Below are positions 1 through 7,514 of a stretch of 10,113 bases of DNA, one piece after another (within the stretch, counting starts at the first letter, position 1; the number at the start of each line of letters is the position of its first letter). Source of the stretch: Bryobacterales bacterium (lineage in GTDB: Bacteria; Acidobacteriota; Terriglobia; Bryobacterales; Bryobacteraceae); NCBI GenBank assembly GCA_003139735.1, contig PLGA01000489.1, positions 1-10,113 on the forward strand. Reading direction: 5' to 3'. The translations under genes were made by a program, and so were the position numbers. The notes beneath the pieces were generated by a model. That model was given only the letters and a program-made list of their open reading frames with translations. It was not told the origin of the DNA and ran no database searches.

Positions 1-1
1 G

Positions 2-91
2 TGGGAAAACGAATTCGACGCCGCGCGCGCCCGCCGGGTGCTCGATGGAGAGTCCGCCGCCGATGCTGCCGAAATACCCGATTCGGCGTAG
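2..91 (+). CDS. C-terminal end of an unidentified protein (partial)
   Basis: Reading from base 2 gives 29 codons and then a TAG stop at 89-91. The peptide begins WENEFDAARARRVL and ends in an acidic, alanine-rich tail (AAEIPDSA). Most third codon positions are G or C, as expected for a real gene in this GC-rich DNA, and the composition resembles a charged helical C-terminus. The start lies outside the window, so neither family nor function can be assigned. It is on the same strand as the protease gene downstream. The gap to that gene is 156 bases if the protease starts at 248. Confidence 0.5.
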   Translation, partial: WENEFDAARARRVLDGESAADAAEIPDSA

Positions 92-108
92 GGTGCAGGC
101 AAGGCACC
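92..108 (+). terminator. Small hairpin after the first partial gene, possible weak terminator
   Basis: GGTGC at 92-96 pairs with GCACC at 104-108 around a 7-base loop, directly after the stop codon at 89-91. No T-run follows, so it does not look like a standard intrinsic terminator. Its position between two genes is the main reason to note it. Confidence 0.15.
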
Positions 109-148
109 TGATTCAGTCGGGAATAAAAATGTGAGAAAAAGTCCTCTT

Positions 149-154
149 AGGAGG
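149..154 (+). promoter_or_regulatory. Perfect Shine-Dalgarno-like AGGAGG with no well-spaced start
   Basis: AGGAGG lies in the leader of the protease gene. The nearest in-frame starts are TTG at 158, only 3 bases downstream, and ATG at 173, 18 bases downstream. Neither has normal spacing. A weaker GGAG at 232-235 sits 12 bases before ATG 248, the start that gives a clean signal peptide. The AGGAGG may be fortuitous, may serve a longer N-terminus, or may belong to an untranslated leader. Confidence 0.25.
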
Positions 155-247
155 TGGTTGGATATACAATCGATGCTTGCCAAGATAGAAATGGAAGCGT
201 CGATTCAACTGTCCAAATTCAAAAAACTAACGGAGATTTTCGGGCAC

Positions 248-3200
248 ATGTTCAGCAATTTCCGCACCATCGTCAATTCCGCTTGCCTCCTGCTGATCCC
301 ACTCTCAACCCTGCTCGCACAGGCCGACCGCGTTGCCAGTCGGATCGACCCGCAGCAGACGGTCGTCTTGAAGGGCAATCTGAACTCCAGGGCCAAGGCG
401 AGTTCGGATCTGGGCCCGGCAGATCCTCTGTTGAAGCTCCCAGCCATAACAGTGATATTCCGGCCCGCTCCAGCCCAACAGGCGGCCATCGAACAACTTC
501 TCAGCGAGCAGCGCGATCCGGCATCGCCGAACTATCACAAGTGGCTCACGCCGGAACAATACGCTGATCGGTTCGGTCTCAGCCCGAGCGACATCTCCAG
601 GATCGTTGCCTGGCTGCAGGCGGAGGAATTCAAAGTCGAGCAAGTGGCGCGGTCGCGCCAGTGGATCCGGTTCAGCGGCAATGCCGGGCAAGTGGAGAAC
701 GGGTTTCATACCGCGATTCACCGTTACCAGGTCGAGGGCGAGTTGCACTTTGCCAACGCGGCCGAGCCTTCCATTCCGGCGGCTCTGGAGCCGGTCGTAC
801 TCGCAATCCGTGGCTTGGACGACTTTCGCCCGAAGCCGCCGTACAGCAAGAAAGGCCGCGCCACGCCGCGGGCGAATGGGACCAACGGTTCCCACTATCT
901 CGCTCCGGGCGATCTGGCCACCATTTACGACATCGCTCCCCTCTATAACCACGGGTTTGATGGGACGGGGCAAACCATCGTCGTCGTGGGCCAGACCGAC
1001 GTCGATCCGGCTGACGTAGCTTACTTTCGGCAATACTTCGGCCTGCCGCCGAACAATCCGTCGCCCCTCGTTGTTGGCGACGATCCTGGTACAGTTCAAG
1101 GTGAACTGGACGAGGCCAACCTCGATCTGGACTGGGCCGGCGCCATCGCGCCAGGTGCAACCGTCGTTTATGTGATCGCTAAGAATGCGTGGGACGCCGT
1201 GGCGTACGCCATAGACAACGATCTCGCTAAGGTGATCAGCGATAGCTACGGCTATTGCGAGCCGCAGATCTCTTCGGCCCCCCTCACATCCGCACTGAGC
1301 CACCAGCAACAAGCCCAGCAAGCGAATCTGCAGGGCACCACCTGGATTGCCGCCTCGGGCGATGCCGGCGCCGCGGCTTGTGATGCCGGCGTTACCTCCG
1401 CCGTCAATGGCCTCGCCGTTCAACTGCCGGCCAGCATACCCGAAGTGACTGGCATAGGTGGAACCGAATTCACTGAGGGAAGCGGTACATATTGGGGCGC
1501 AAGCGGTTCGGCGCTCAAATGGATCCCTGAGATGGCCTGGAACGACACCCAAGAAAACGGTTCGCTCGCGGCTTCCGGAGGGGGAGCCAGCATTTTCTTC
1601 TCGAAGCCGTCCTGGCAGGCCGGCCCAGGCGTCCCAAACGACGGATGGCGAGATGTACCCGACATGGCTCTTGCTGCCTCACCGTACCATGACGGCTATG
1701 CGATCGCTATCAATGGAGGCTTGGCCTCGTTCGAAGAAGGTGGAACCTCGGCCGCTGCACCTGTCTTCGCCGGTATAGCTGTTCTCCTCAATCAGTATCT
1801 CGTCTCAACCGGCGCACAATCGCAACCCGGCCTACAGAATATCAATCCGACCCTGTACAGGCTCGCGCAGGGCACATCCGACCTTTTCCACGACGTTACC
1901 GCGGGAAGCAATATCGTTCCCTGCACCGTGGGCACAACGAATTGCCCGACGGGCCAACTCGGGTACACCGCGGGACCGGGATACGATCAAGTCACGGGGC
2001 TGGGCTCAATCGACGCTTACAACCTCGTCACCGGATGGGCGACGCCGGCATCGAGCGCGAGCATCACAACGGTGGCCGCCAATCCCGCGACCATTGCCAC
2101 CACTGCCAGCACGGTATTGACCGCGACGGTGAAGGCCGCTTCCGGAAACACCTCTCCCGGCGGTACCGTGACCTTCACCGCGGGTAGCACAACCCTCGGC
2201 ACGGCCCAGCTTTCCGGATCGGGTGGCTCGTCCACTGCGATCTTAACCGTCGCCGGCAGCACGTTGGGAAGCGGAAGCAATCTGATCACGGCAACCTACG
2301 GTGGCGGCCCTGTCTTCAACTCCTCGTCCGGCACGGCGACGGTGACCGTCAGCGGGTCCACGCCTAGCTCCCATGTCACGGTTTCGGTCACTCCCGATCC
2401 GGTATATCAGCAGGCAGCCAATGCCGGCGGGTATCAGTGGTTCTATACCGTCACGCTAACGGAGACGGCCGGAGTCGCCACCACTGTCACGAGCTTCACC
2501 TTTAGTGGCGCCGACTACTCTTCGGACATTGCGAGTTGGTTCGGCAGCACCACCTTGCCAGCCAATGGAAGCCTTTCCGCCAACCTCGAATGGAAGGGCC
2601 TCACCGTGCCTGTCAACGTCGTCATCGCCTTCACCGGTCGGGACTCCGCCAGCGCCACACCGTGGACCGCGCAGATTACCGTTCCCTTCCTCGGTCCGCA
2701 GGTGGTGCAGGGCTATATCATCACGACGGTTGCCGGTAACGGCACGTCAGGGTACTCCGGCGACGGAGGCCCTGCTACTCATGCCCAATTCAACGGGCCT
2801 AACGGTGTTGCTGTAGACGGCGCGGCCAATCTGTACATAGCAGATTCGGGCAACAACGTGATTCGAATGGTCGCGTCCAATGGTACGATCACCACCGTGG
2901 CCGGTAACGGCATCGCCGGCTACTCTGGTGATGGGGGCCCAGCGATCAGCGCGGAACTGGATGGCCCAGCCAAAGTCGCTGTTGATGGCATTGGTAACCT
3001 GTACATCGCAGATTTTACGAACAAGGTGATCCGGGAGGTCGTCCCCAGCCATGGGATCACAACGATGGCTGGCAATGGCGGCTGCTCATCCCAGGGTGAT
3101 GGTGGCCCAGCCACCAGCGCCTCCCTCTGCTTTCCGCTGGGCGTTGCGGTGGATACGGAAGGCAACTTGTACGTGGCAGACGCCGTTAATGAGCGAGTGC

Positions 3201-5074
3201 GCAAGGTCGCCACCAACGGGACCATCACCACAGTGGCTGGCACCGGGACTGCCGGGTATTCCGGCGATACGGGGTTGGCCACTGAGGCACAGCTCGCCTA
3301 TCCGACAGGCCTTGCTGTGGATACGCTCGGCGACCTCTACATTGCTGATACGGGCAACCACGTAATCCGCAAGGTCACCCGTGCCGGAATCATCACCACG
3401 GTGGCCGGCAACGGCACGCGAGGTTACTCTGGCGACGGACGCCCGGCGACCACTGCTCAACTGAATTCGCCAGAGGACACGGCGGTGGATGGCGTCGGCA
3501 ACCTGTACATTGCAGATAGCGGTAACTATGTCATCCGTGAGGTGACCGTTGACGGTACCATTGCTACGATTGCTGGCAACGGTACGTACGGCTATTCGGG
3601 TGATGGAGGTCCCGCCACCAGCGCTCAACTGCGTGACCCGTTCGCAGTCGCAGTTGACGGGGCCGGGCACGTCTACGTCTCGGACTCGGATAACTTAGTC
3701 GTTCGCCTGCTGACACCCCAGGCGTCCGGCTCAGGCTCCGCGGCGCTAGCCATTACGAAAACCCACCAGGGCAATTTCTCTGTCTGGGGTGGAACCTACA
3801 CTATCGTGGTAGGCAACGCCGCCGGCGCTGCGCCCACATCCGGTGCCGTAACAGTTACTGAGAATATCCCCAGCGGGTTGATTGTATCCGGTATGTCGGG
3901 AACGGGTTGGTCCTGCTCTGGCGCCACATGTACGCGCAGCGATGTGCTCAACGCCGGAAGCAGTTATCCTCCCATCACCGTCAACGCAGGTACGTCTGGC
4001 GTCCATGCCTCCCAGGTGACCAACCATGCCACCGTGTCGGGCGGCGGATCGGCCTCCGCCACCGCCAGCGACGTGACCCAGTTTGCCGCCTCGGCCGTCG
4101 TTGTGACTGCCGGCTCGTTGCCGTCCGGGATCGTAGGAGGCAGTTACTCCACAACCCTGTCTGCCACTGGCGGCGTTGCTCCTTATAAGTGGACTCTAGC
4201 ATTGATTGGCAGCAGCCTGCCGAATGGTCTCGCACTCGATCCCTCCGGCGTGATCTCCGGAATCCCAACCGCGGCTGGATCTTTCAGCTTCAATATCAAT
4301 GCCAACGATTCCACCGGCGCCTGGTCATCCGGCGCGTTCCAACTCACCATCAACCCAGCGCCGTCCGGCATTCTGACGAGGTCCGGAATCTGCGCCCAGA
4401 TCGCGTCCGGTGGCGCCTGGATGACCACGCTGACGGTTGCCAACATCGATACGGTCCCGATCCAGGTCAAAGTTAACTTCTGGGGGGACAACGGACAGGC
4501 CCTGACGCTGCCGCTCACCTTTCCCCAGGAGGGCGGCGGTGCGCCTGCGAACGCGTCCTTCGTGGAGCGCAGCCTGGCGGTGGGTGCATCGTTAGTTATC
4601 CAATCGTCTGGCAGTTCCGCCTCGTCGACAGTGGAGGGGTGGGCTGAGATTCTCGCGACCGGACCCGCCGGCGCTTTCGCCATTTTCCGGGATCAAGTGA
4701 ACAGTCAGCTCACGCCGGAAGGAACGGCCGCCCTGGATGCCCACAACCAGGCGTCGTTCATGCTTCCCTTCGACAACACGGCGGGATATGTGACTAGCAT
4801 AGCTATCGTAAACAACTCAAGTACCCAGCAGGCTGCCGGCATGACAGCGACCGTCCTGGACGAGAACGGAGTAACCCTTGCGGAAAACCTCCTCATTAGC
4901 AATTTGCCCCCTAACGGCCACACCGCATTCTCCCTGCCGGTGGAGTTTTCGGCGACGGCCGGCAAACGCGGAGTAATCCAGATTCAAAGCACGTGGAGCA
5001 GCGGCATAACCGCGCTGGGACTCCGTTTCAGCCCAACGTCCAGCTTTACCTCGATACCCGTGATGTACCCATAG
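248..5074 (+). CDS. Secreted S53 (sedolisin/kumamolisin) serine-carboxyl peptidase with Ig-like, NHL-propeller and DUF11 modules
   Basis: Predicted exported endopeptidase, probably active at low pH like other S53 enzymes. Numbering from ATG 248 (1,608 residues): signal peptide 1-26 (hydrophobic core ACLLLIPLSTLL, AQA cleavage site); pro-kumamolisin activation domain about 59-193; catalytic domain about 216-597. Catalytic Glu289 and Asp293 lie in DEANLD, oxyanion Asp372 in ASGDAG, nucleophile Ser501 in GGTSAAAP. Asp549 (HDVTAGSN) and Asp580 (GYDQVTGLG) fit the family calcium site, so the enzyme looks intact. The tail holds an Ig-like repeat (about 600-702), an unassigned beta domain (704-820), six NHL repeats (825-1160), DUF11 (1164-1279, with its usual Cys pair), a putative-Ig domain (1283-1370) and a C-terminal beta domain (1375-1608) of a type I recall from Acidobacteria. 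The frame stays open back to GTG 131; 248 was chosen for the signal peptide and a GGAG at 232-235. Starts at 173 or 191 would add 25 or 19 residues before it. Typical S53 enzymes are far shorter, so the tail of about 1,000 residues is the unusual part. The substrate is unknown. Confidence 0.93.
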   Translation: MFSNFRTIVNSACLLLIPLSTLLAQADRVASRIDPQQTVVLKGNLNSRAKASSDLGPADPLLKLPAITVIFRPAPAQQAAIEQLLSEQRDPASPNYHKWLTPEQYADRFGLSPSDISRIVAWLQAEEFKVEQVARSRQWIRFSGNAGQVENGFHTAIHRYQVEGELHFANAAEPSIPAALEPVVLAIRGLDDFRPKPPYSKKGRATPRANGTNGSHYLAPGDLATIYDIAPLYNHGFDGTGQTIVVVGQTDVDPADVAYFRQYFGLPPNNPSPLVVGDDPGTVQGELDEANLDLDWAGAIAPGATVVYVIAKNAWDAVAYAIDNDLAKVISDSYGYCEPQISSAPLTSALSHQQQAQQANLQGTTWIAASGDAGAAACDAGVTSAVNGLAVQLPASIPEVTGIGGTEFTEGSGTYWGASGSALKWIPEMAWNDTQENGSLAASGGGASIFFSKPSWQAGPGVPNDGWRDVPDMALAASPYHDGYAIAINGGLASFEEGGTSAAAPVFAGIAVLLNQYLVSTGAQSQPGLQNINPTLYRLAQGTSDLFHDVTAGSNIVPCTVGTTNCPTGQLGYTAGPGYDQVTGLGSIDAYNLVTGWATPASSASITTVAANPATIATTASTVLTATVKAASGNTSPGGTVTFTAGSTTLGTAQLSGSGGSSTAILTVAGSTLGSGSNLITATYGGGPVFNSSSGTATVTVSGSTPSSHVTVSVTPDPVYQQAANAGGYQWFYTVTLTETAGVATTVTSFTFSGADYSSDIASWFGSTTLPANGSLSANLEWKGLTVPVNVVIAFTGRDSASATPWTAQITVPFLGPQVVQGYIITTVAGNGTSGYSGDGGPATHAQFNGPNGVAVDGAANLYIADSGNNVIRMVASNGTITTVAGNGIAGYSGDGGPAISAELDGPAKVAVDGIGNLYIADFTNKVIREVVPSHGITTMAGNGGCSSQGDGGPATSASLCFPLGVAVDTEGNLYVADAVNERVRKVATNGTITTVAGTGTAGYSGDTGLATEAQLAYPTGLAVDTLGDLYIADTGNHVIRKVTRAGIITTVAGNGTRGYSGDGRPATTAQLNSPEDTAVDGVGNLYIADSGNYVIREVTVDGTIATIAGNGTYGYSGDGGPATSAQLRDPFAVAVDGAGHVYVSDSDNLVVRLLTPQASGSGSAALAITKTHQGNFSVWGGTYTIVVGNAAGAAPTSGAVTVTENIPSGLIVSGMSGTGWSCSGATCTRSDVLNAGSSYPPITVNAGTSGVHASQVTNHATVSGGGSASATASDVTQFAASAVVVTAGSLPSGIVGGSYSTTLSATGGVAPYKWTLALIGSSLPNGLALDPSGVISGIPTAAGSFSFNINANDSTGAWSSGAFQLTINPAPSGILTRSGICAQIASGGAWMTTLTVANIDTVPIQVKVNFWGDNGQALTLPLTFPQEGGGAPANASFVERSLAVGASLVIQSSGSSASSTVEGWAEILATGPAGAFAIFRDQVNSQLTPEGTAALDAHNQASFMLPFDNTAGYVTSIAIVNNSSTQQAAGMTATVLDENGVTLAENLLISNLPPNGHTAFSLPVEFSATAGKRGVIQIQSTWSSGITALGLRFSPTSSFTSIPVMYP
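2720..3727 (+). repeat. Six in-frame 168-base repeats encoding NHL beta-propeller blades
   Basis: The codon for the isoleucine of the I-T-T-V-A-G motif recurs at 2720, 2888, 3056, 3224, 3392 and 3560, an exact 168-base (56-residue) period with no indels. Each unit follows the pattern ITTVAGNG, GYSGDGGPAT, AQL, GVAVD, GNLYIADSGN, VIRKV. Six NHL units are enough to close a six-bladed beta-propeller, a fold usually used for binding protein or ligand. Unit 3 departs most: it has GGCSSQGDGG in place of GYSGDGG and carries the only two cysteines of the array. Confidence 0.9.
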
Positions 5075-5352
5075 GGATTTGACCCATGGCCGCCAGACAC
5101 GAGGGATCCACGGTCGGATCGACCGCCCGCTTGGTCCGCTGCCCGCTCGCCTTTCAGGGAGCACCGCGCACTTTGCTGCCGCGGGGCCTACCGTGCATGA
5201 TTCCCGCGCCCACGCGTTTCCGGTGCGGAGCTCGGAAGAAATGGGAAGCAAAGCCTTCTTACGGAGTATTCGAGTTTAAGGCCTTTAGAATCAATCCATT
5301 CAAATTGTGGTGGGAGATTGATAACCTGCTGTAAAATAGCAATAGAAAATTG

Positions 5353-5381
5353 TTTCAATCTAGTCATCTTTGATGTATATT
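5353..5381 (+). promoter_or_regulatory. Possible sigma-70-type promoter in the AT-rich island
   Basis: TTTCAA (5353-5358) and TATATT (5376-5381) are separated by 17 bases. The -10 matches TATAAT at five of six positions, but the -35 matches TTGACA at only three of six. The pair lies in the most AT-rich DNA of the window, about 300 bases upstream of the secreted-protein cluster. Chance matches are likely in AT-rich sequence, so this is only a candidate. Confidence 0.2.
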
Positions 5382-5642
5382 AGGCTTGATCATAGTGCGC
5401 CATATAAGTACGGTGATGCTAAATCATTAGTTGAGAGGTGCGGACGGGCCGCCAGCCTCGGCGATGCACGCTCCGCGTTCAACAGCGCGCCCTACCCAGT
5501 TCGCCTGGCTGTTGCAAGTAGAGCGCTAACGCAGCCTGACGCGTTGATCGTCCGGCGCTTGCGGAAAACTGGCGATGAGGAGTGCGTTACGGAGTTGTTC
5601 GTGACGCAGCGAAAATGGTCTTTTTCACGTCCTCGATGGTGA
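5370..5642 (+). CDS. Doubtful small hypothetical protein (90 aa)
   Basis: This open frame could start at TTG 5370 or ATG 5373, and it ends at TGA 5640-5642, 40 bases before the glycine-repeat gene. No ribosome-binding site precedes it and I do not recognise the product. In its favour, from about codon 32 onwards a hand count gives third-position GC of roughly 72%, against about 65% at first and 54% at second positions, the order expected of coding DNA at high GC. Against it, the first 25 codons are AT-rich and unlike the rest, there is no domain or signal peptide, and short ORFs arise easily here. It may be a real small gene, a decayed gene fragment or noise. Confidence 0.22.
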   Translation: MMYIRLDHSAPYKYGDAKSLVERCGRAASLGDARSAFNSAPYPVRLAVASRALTQPDALIVRRLRKTGDEECVTELFVTQRKWSFSRPRW

Positions 5643-5682
5643 AAGTCTCGAATATAAGTTCGATGCGGAAGAGGAGATTGCA

Positions 5683-7437
5683 ATGAATTCGCGCCAAACG
5701 ATTGAGAAGATCCTGGGGAGCACATGTGTATTCGTGCTGGCTGGGTTCCTGGTTCCGGCGGCTGCCGGCTCCGATACTAAGACAACCAAACCGGCGCCGA
5801 GTGCACCGCCACCAAAGTCCGCGCCGGCACCTGCCCGGCCCGCTCAGCCGGTACAACAGCAGCCTCGCGTGAACCCCGGCGGTTCCCCAGGGTTTCCCAG
5901 TAACGGCGGGGCAGGCGGCGGCGTAGCGAAACCTGCAGGCGGAGGCGGTGGGATCACCGGCGCGAAGCCGCCTGGCGGAGGCGGTGGGATCACGGGCGCA
6001 AAGCCGACCGGCGGAGGCGGTGGGATCACGGGCGTAAAGCCGACCGGCGGAGCTGGTGGGATCACGGGCACGGTGAAGCCAACTGGCGGAGGCGGTGGGA
6101 TCACGGGCACGGTGAAGCCAACTGGCGGAAGCGGTGGGATCACGGGCACCGTGAAGCCGACCGGCGGAGCCGCCGGAACAACGCGCGCCAGCGGCGGACC
6201 GGCCTATCATCCGCCTGCCGGCGCCAAGCCTACCTCCCTACCCGGAGGCGGCCAGTCGTACGTCAATTCCAAAACAAATACGACAGTCAAGACAGATCCG
6301 GGCGGACATGTCACCAGTTTTGAGAGGCCGGGACTAAGGGCCTCCAACTTTCGCGCGGACGGACATCCGGCGCACATCGAACGCACGCTAACAGGCGGTG
6401 GCACCATGAGGGTCGACCGGGGACTGCGCGGCGAACGGCGGGTCGAGGTAGTGCGGCCGGGCGGCGTGCGGGTCGTAACTGTCGGACGGCGGGGCTACGT
6501 GGAGCGCCCCTTCCGGCGGGGTTACATTTCCAGGACCTACATGGTCAACGGCCGGGCGGACGTGCGCGTGTACCGAAGTTATAAATATGGTTCCATTACC
6601 TACTACAACTATGTGCCACGCACTTACTATCGGTCCGCGTTCTACGGCTGGGCGTACAATCCGTGGGCCGCTCCGGCCGCCTACACGTGGGGCTGGACAC
6701 CTGTCGGGTGGTACGGGTTCTACGGTGGATATTTTGCGCCGGAACCTGCCTACCCTAACGCGGCGCTATGGTTGACCGATTTTCTCCTTGCCGAGAATTT
6801 GAAGCAGGCCTACGACGATCGCATGGCGGCCGGCGGGGAAACACCTCAAGCCGCGGGTTTGGCCGACACAGCAGGGGCGCTGGACCCCGCGGTGAAACAG
6901 GCAATTGCAGAAGAAGTGCGGCAGCAACTCGCGGCCGACCAGGCTGCGTCACAACAGCCCCCGGATGTGAATCCGCCGCCGTCCGATGCGAGTGTGCCGC
7001 CCTCGGCGCTAAAACAGCATATCTTCGTGGTGTCCACCAGCCTTGATGTCACTGCGACGAGCGGCGAAGGCTGTGCGCTGACACCGGGAGACATTATCGA
7101 ACGCACCGGCCGCGAGATTACCCCGGACGGCAAACTGGCCGTGAACGTGATCAACAGCAAAGTTGGAGATTGCCCAGTCGACACTGCCTCGGCTATTGAA
7201 GTCGGCGCCCTCCAGGACATGCACAATCAACTTCGGGAACAGATGGCAGCGGGCTTGGACAACCTCGCAAAAGATAAGGGCAACGGTCTGCCTTCCGCTC
7301 CGGCGGGGGCTCCCCGCCAGGTGGCGGAGGGACAAGCGCCGCCGGATGCGCAAGCCCAAGACTTGGTGTCAAAGCAGAACCAAGAAGCCGACCGCGCCGA
7401 CACGGAGGTCCAGCAAGGACTGACCACCGGACAATGA
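5683..7437 (+). CDS. Secreted glycine-repeat, Arg/Tyr-rich protein of unknown function
   Basis: The 584-residue product has a signal peptide (about 1-28, core CVFVLAGFLVPAAA) without a lipobox at the cleavage site. A Pro/Ala-rich linker (about 33-75) follows, then glycine-rich tandem repeats (86-160, type GGGGGITGxKPT). A basic stretch starting near FERPGLRASNF (about 213) runs to about 300 and contains many Arg. An aromatic segment (about 307-360; TYYNYVPRTYY, FYGWAYNPWAAP) resembles surface or matrix proteins. It leads to WLTDFLLAENL (363 on) and a helical stretch with VKQAIAEEVRQQLAAD (404 on). The C-terminal domain (about 446-530) has two cysteines (GEGCALTPGD, GDCPVD) that could form a disulfide, then helix DMHNQLREQM. 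The order aromatic segment, WLTDxLLAENL, helix and this domain resembles unnamed secreted proteins I recall from Acidobacteria; no function is known to me. GAGGAG at 5671-5676, 6 bases before the ATG, supports the start. It is the first of three closely spaced genes. Confidence 0.88.
   Translation: MNSRQTIEKILGSTCVFVLAGFLVPAAAGSDTKTTKPAPSAPPPKSAPAPARPAQPVQQQPRVNPGGSPGFPSNGGAGGGVAKPAGGGGGITGAKPPGGGGGITGAKPTGGGGGITGVKPTGGAGGITGTVKPTGGGGGITGTVKPTGGSGGITGTVKPTGGAAGTTRASGGPAYHPPAGAKPTSLPGGGQSYVNSKTNTTVKTDPGGHVTSFERPGLRASNFRADGHPAHIERTLTGGGTMRVDRGLRGERRVEVVRPGGVRVVTVGRRGYVERPFRRGYISRTYMVNGRADVRVYRSYKYGSITYYNYVPRTYYRSAFYGWAYNPWAAPAAYTWGWTPVGWYGFYGGYFAPEPAYPNAALWLTDFLLAENLKQAYDDRMAAGGETPQAAGLADTAGALDPAVKQAIAEEVRQQLAADQAASQQPPDVNPPPSDASVPPSALKQHIFVVSTSLDVTATSGEGCALTPGDIIERTGREITPDGKLAVNVINSKVGDCPVDTASAIEVGALQDMHNQLREQMAAGLDNLAKDKGNGLPSAPAGAPRQVAEGQAPPDAQAQDLVSKQNQEADRADTEVQQGLTTGQ
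5938..6162 (+). repeat. In-frame tandem repeat of 36- and 39-base units (glycine-rich)
   Basis: There are six nearly identical units. Three of 36 bases (5938-5973, 5974-6009, 6010-6045) encode GGGGGITG(A/V)KP(P/T). Three of 39 bases (6046-6084, 6085-6123, 6124-6162) encode GG(A/G/S)GGITGTVKPT. The longer units differ by one extra codon (TVK in place of AK or VK). A degraded unit precedes the array (5905-5937, GGAGGGVAKPA) and another follows it (from 6163, GGAAGTT). DNA identity between neighbouring units is high, which points to recent expansion by slippage or unequal crossover. There are no unique spacers. Confidence 0.92.
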
Positions 7438-7514
7438 AACTGCCCGGGAGCACGCCTGCGGGCCGGTACTCGCCGGAGTTTTGAACAAACCAGAGACATA
7501 GCAAAGGAGGCAGC
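7438..7514 (+). other. Short intergenic leader with small hairpin and strong ribosome site
   Basis: These 77 bases separate the first and second genes of the cluster. ACTC-GCCG-GAGT followed by TTTT forms a weak 4-bp hairpin with a short T-run that could cause partial termination. GCCCG pairs with CGGGC just before it. AGGAGG at 7505-7510, 4 bases before the ATG, is the strongest ribosome site in the window. Together these may set the expression of the second gene relative to the first; this is inference. Confidence 0.3.

Larger units (their letters stand above)
5075..5682. other. Long intergenic region without a confident gene
   Basis: About 600 bases separate the protease from the next secure gene. 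The first part (5075-5270) is GC-rich and holds a perfect 6-bp hairpin, CGGTCG/CGACCG with a 3-base loop, at 5111-5125; no T-run follows. ORFs there have no ribosome site or recognisable product. From about 5281 to 5440 the DNA is AT-rich. From 5440 on it is GC-rich again and holds a doubtful small ORF plus nested short inverted repeats (AGCGC 5522-5526 with GCGCT 5555-5559, and inside them AACGC 5528-5532 with GCGTT 5541-5545). The region probably carries the end of the protease transcript and the promoter and leader of the downstream cluster. Confidence 0.6.

Noticed and set aside
305..1552. Minus-strand ORF of 415 codons inside the protease gene
   Set aside because: It lies opposite the conserved prodomain and catalytic domain of the S53 protease and its translation shows no recognisable domain. 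Long antisense frames are common in GC-rich genes.
5086..5334. Plus-strand ORF of 82 codons after the protease stop
   Set aside because: No ribosome-binding site and no recognisable product; its last third runs into the AT-rich non-coding island, so it looks like chance.
5511..5562. Possible integron attC-like or small RNA structure from nested inverted repeats
   Set aside because: Stems are only 5 bp with a large unpaired side, no convincing attC core sites flank them, and no integrase or cassette is near.
5844..6149. Minus-strand ORF with proline-rich repeats (PPPPPVGF type)
   Set aside because: It is the antisense reading of the glycine-rich tandem repeat; Gly codons GGN read as Pro on the other strand. 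The sense gene has a signal peptide and ribosome site.
5938..6162. Possible CRISPR array because of regular 36- and 39-base repeats
   Set aside because: The units are directly adjacent with no unique spacers, stay in frame and encode a glycine-rich repeat; no cas genes are present.
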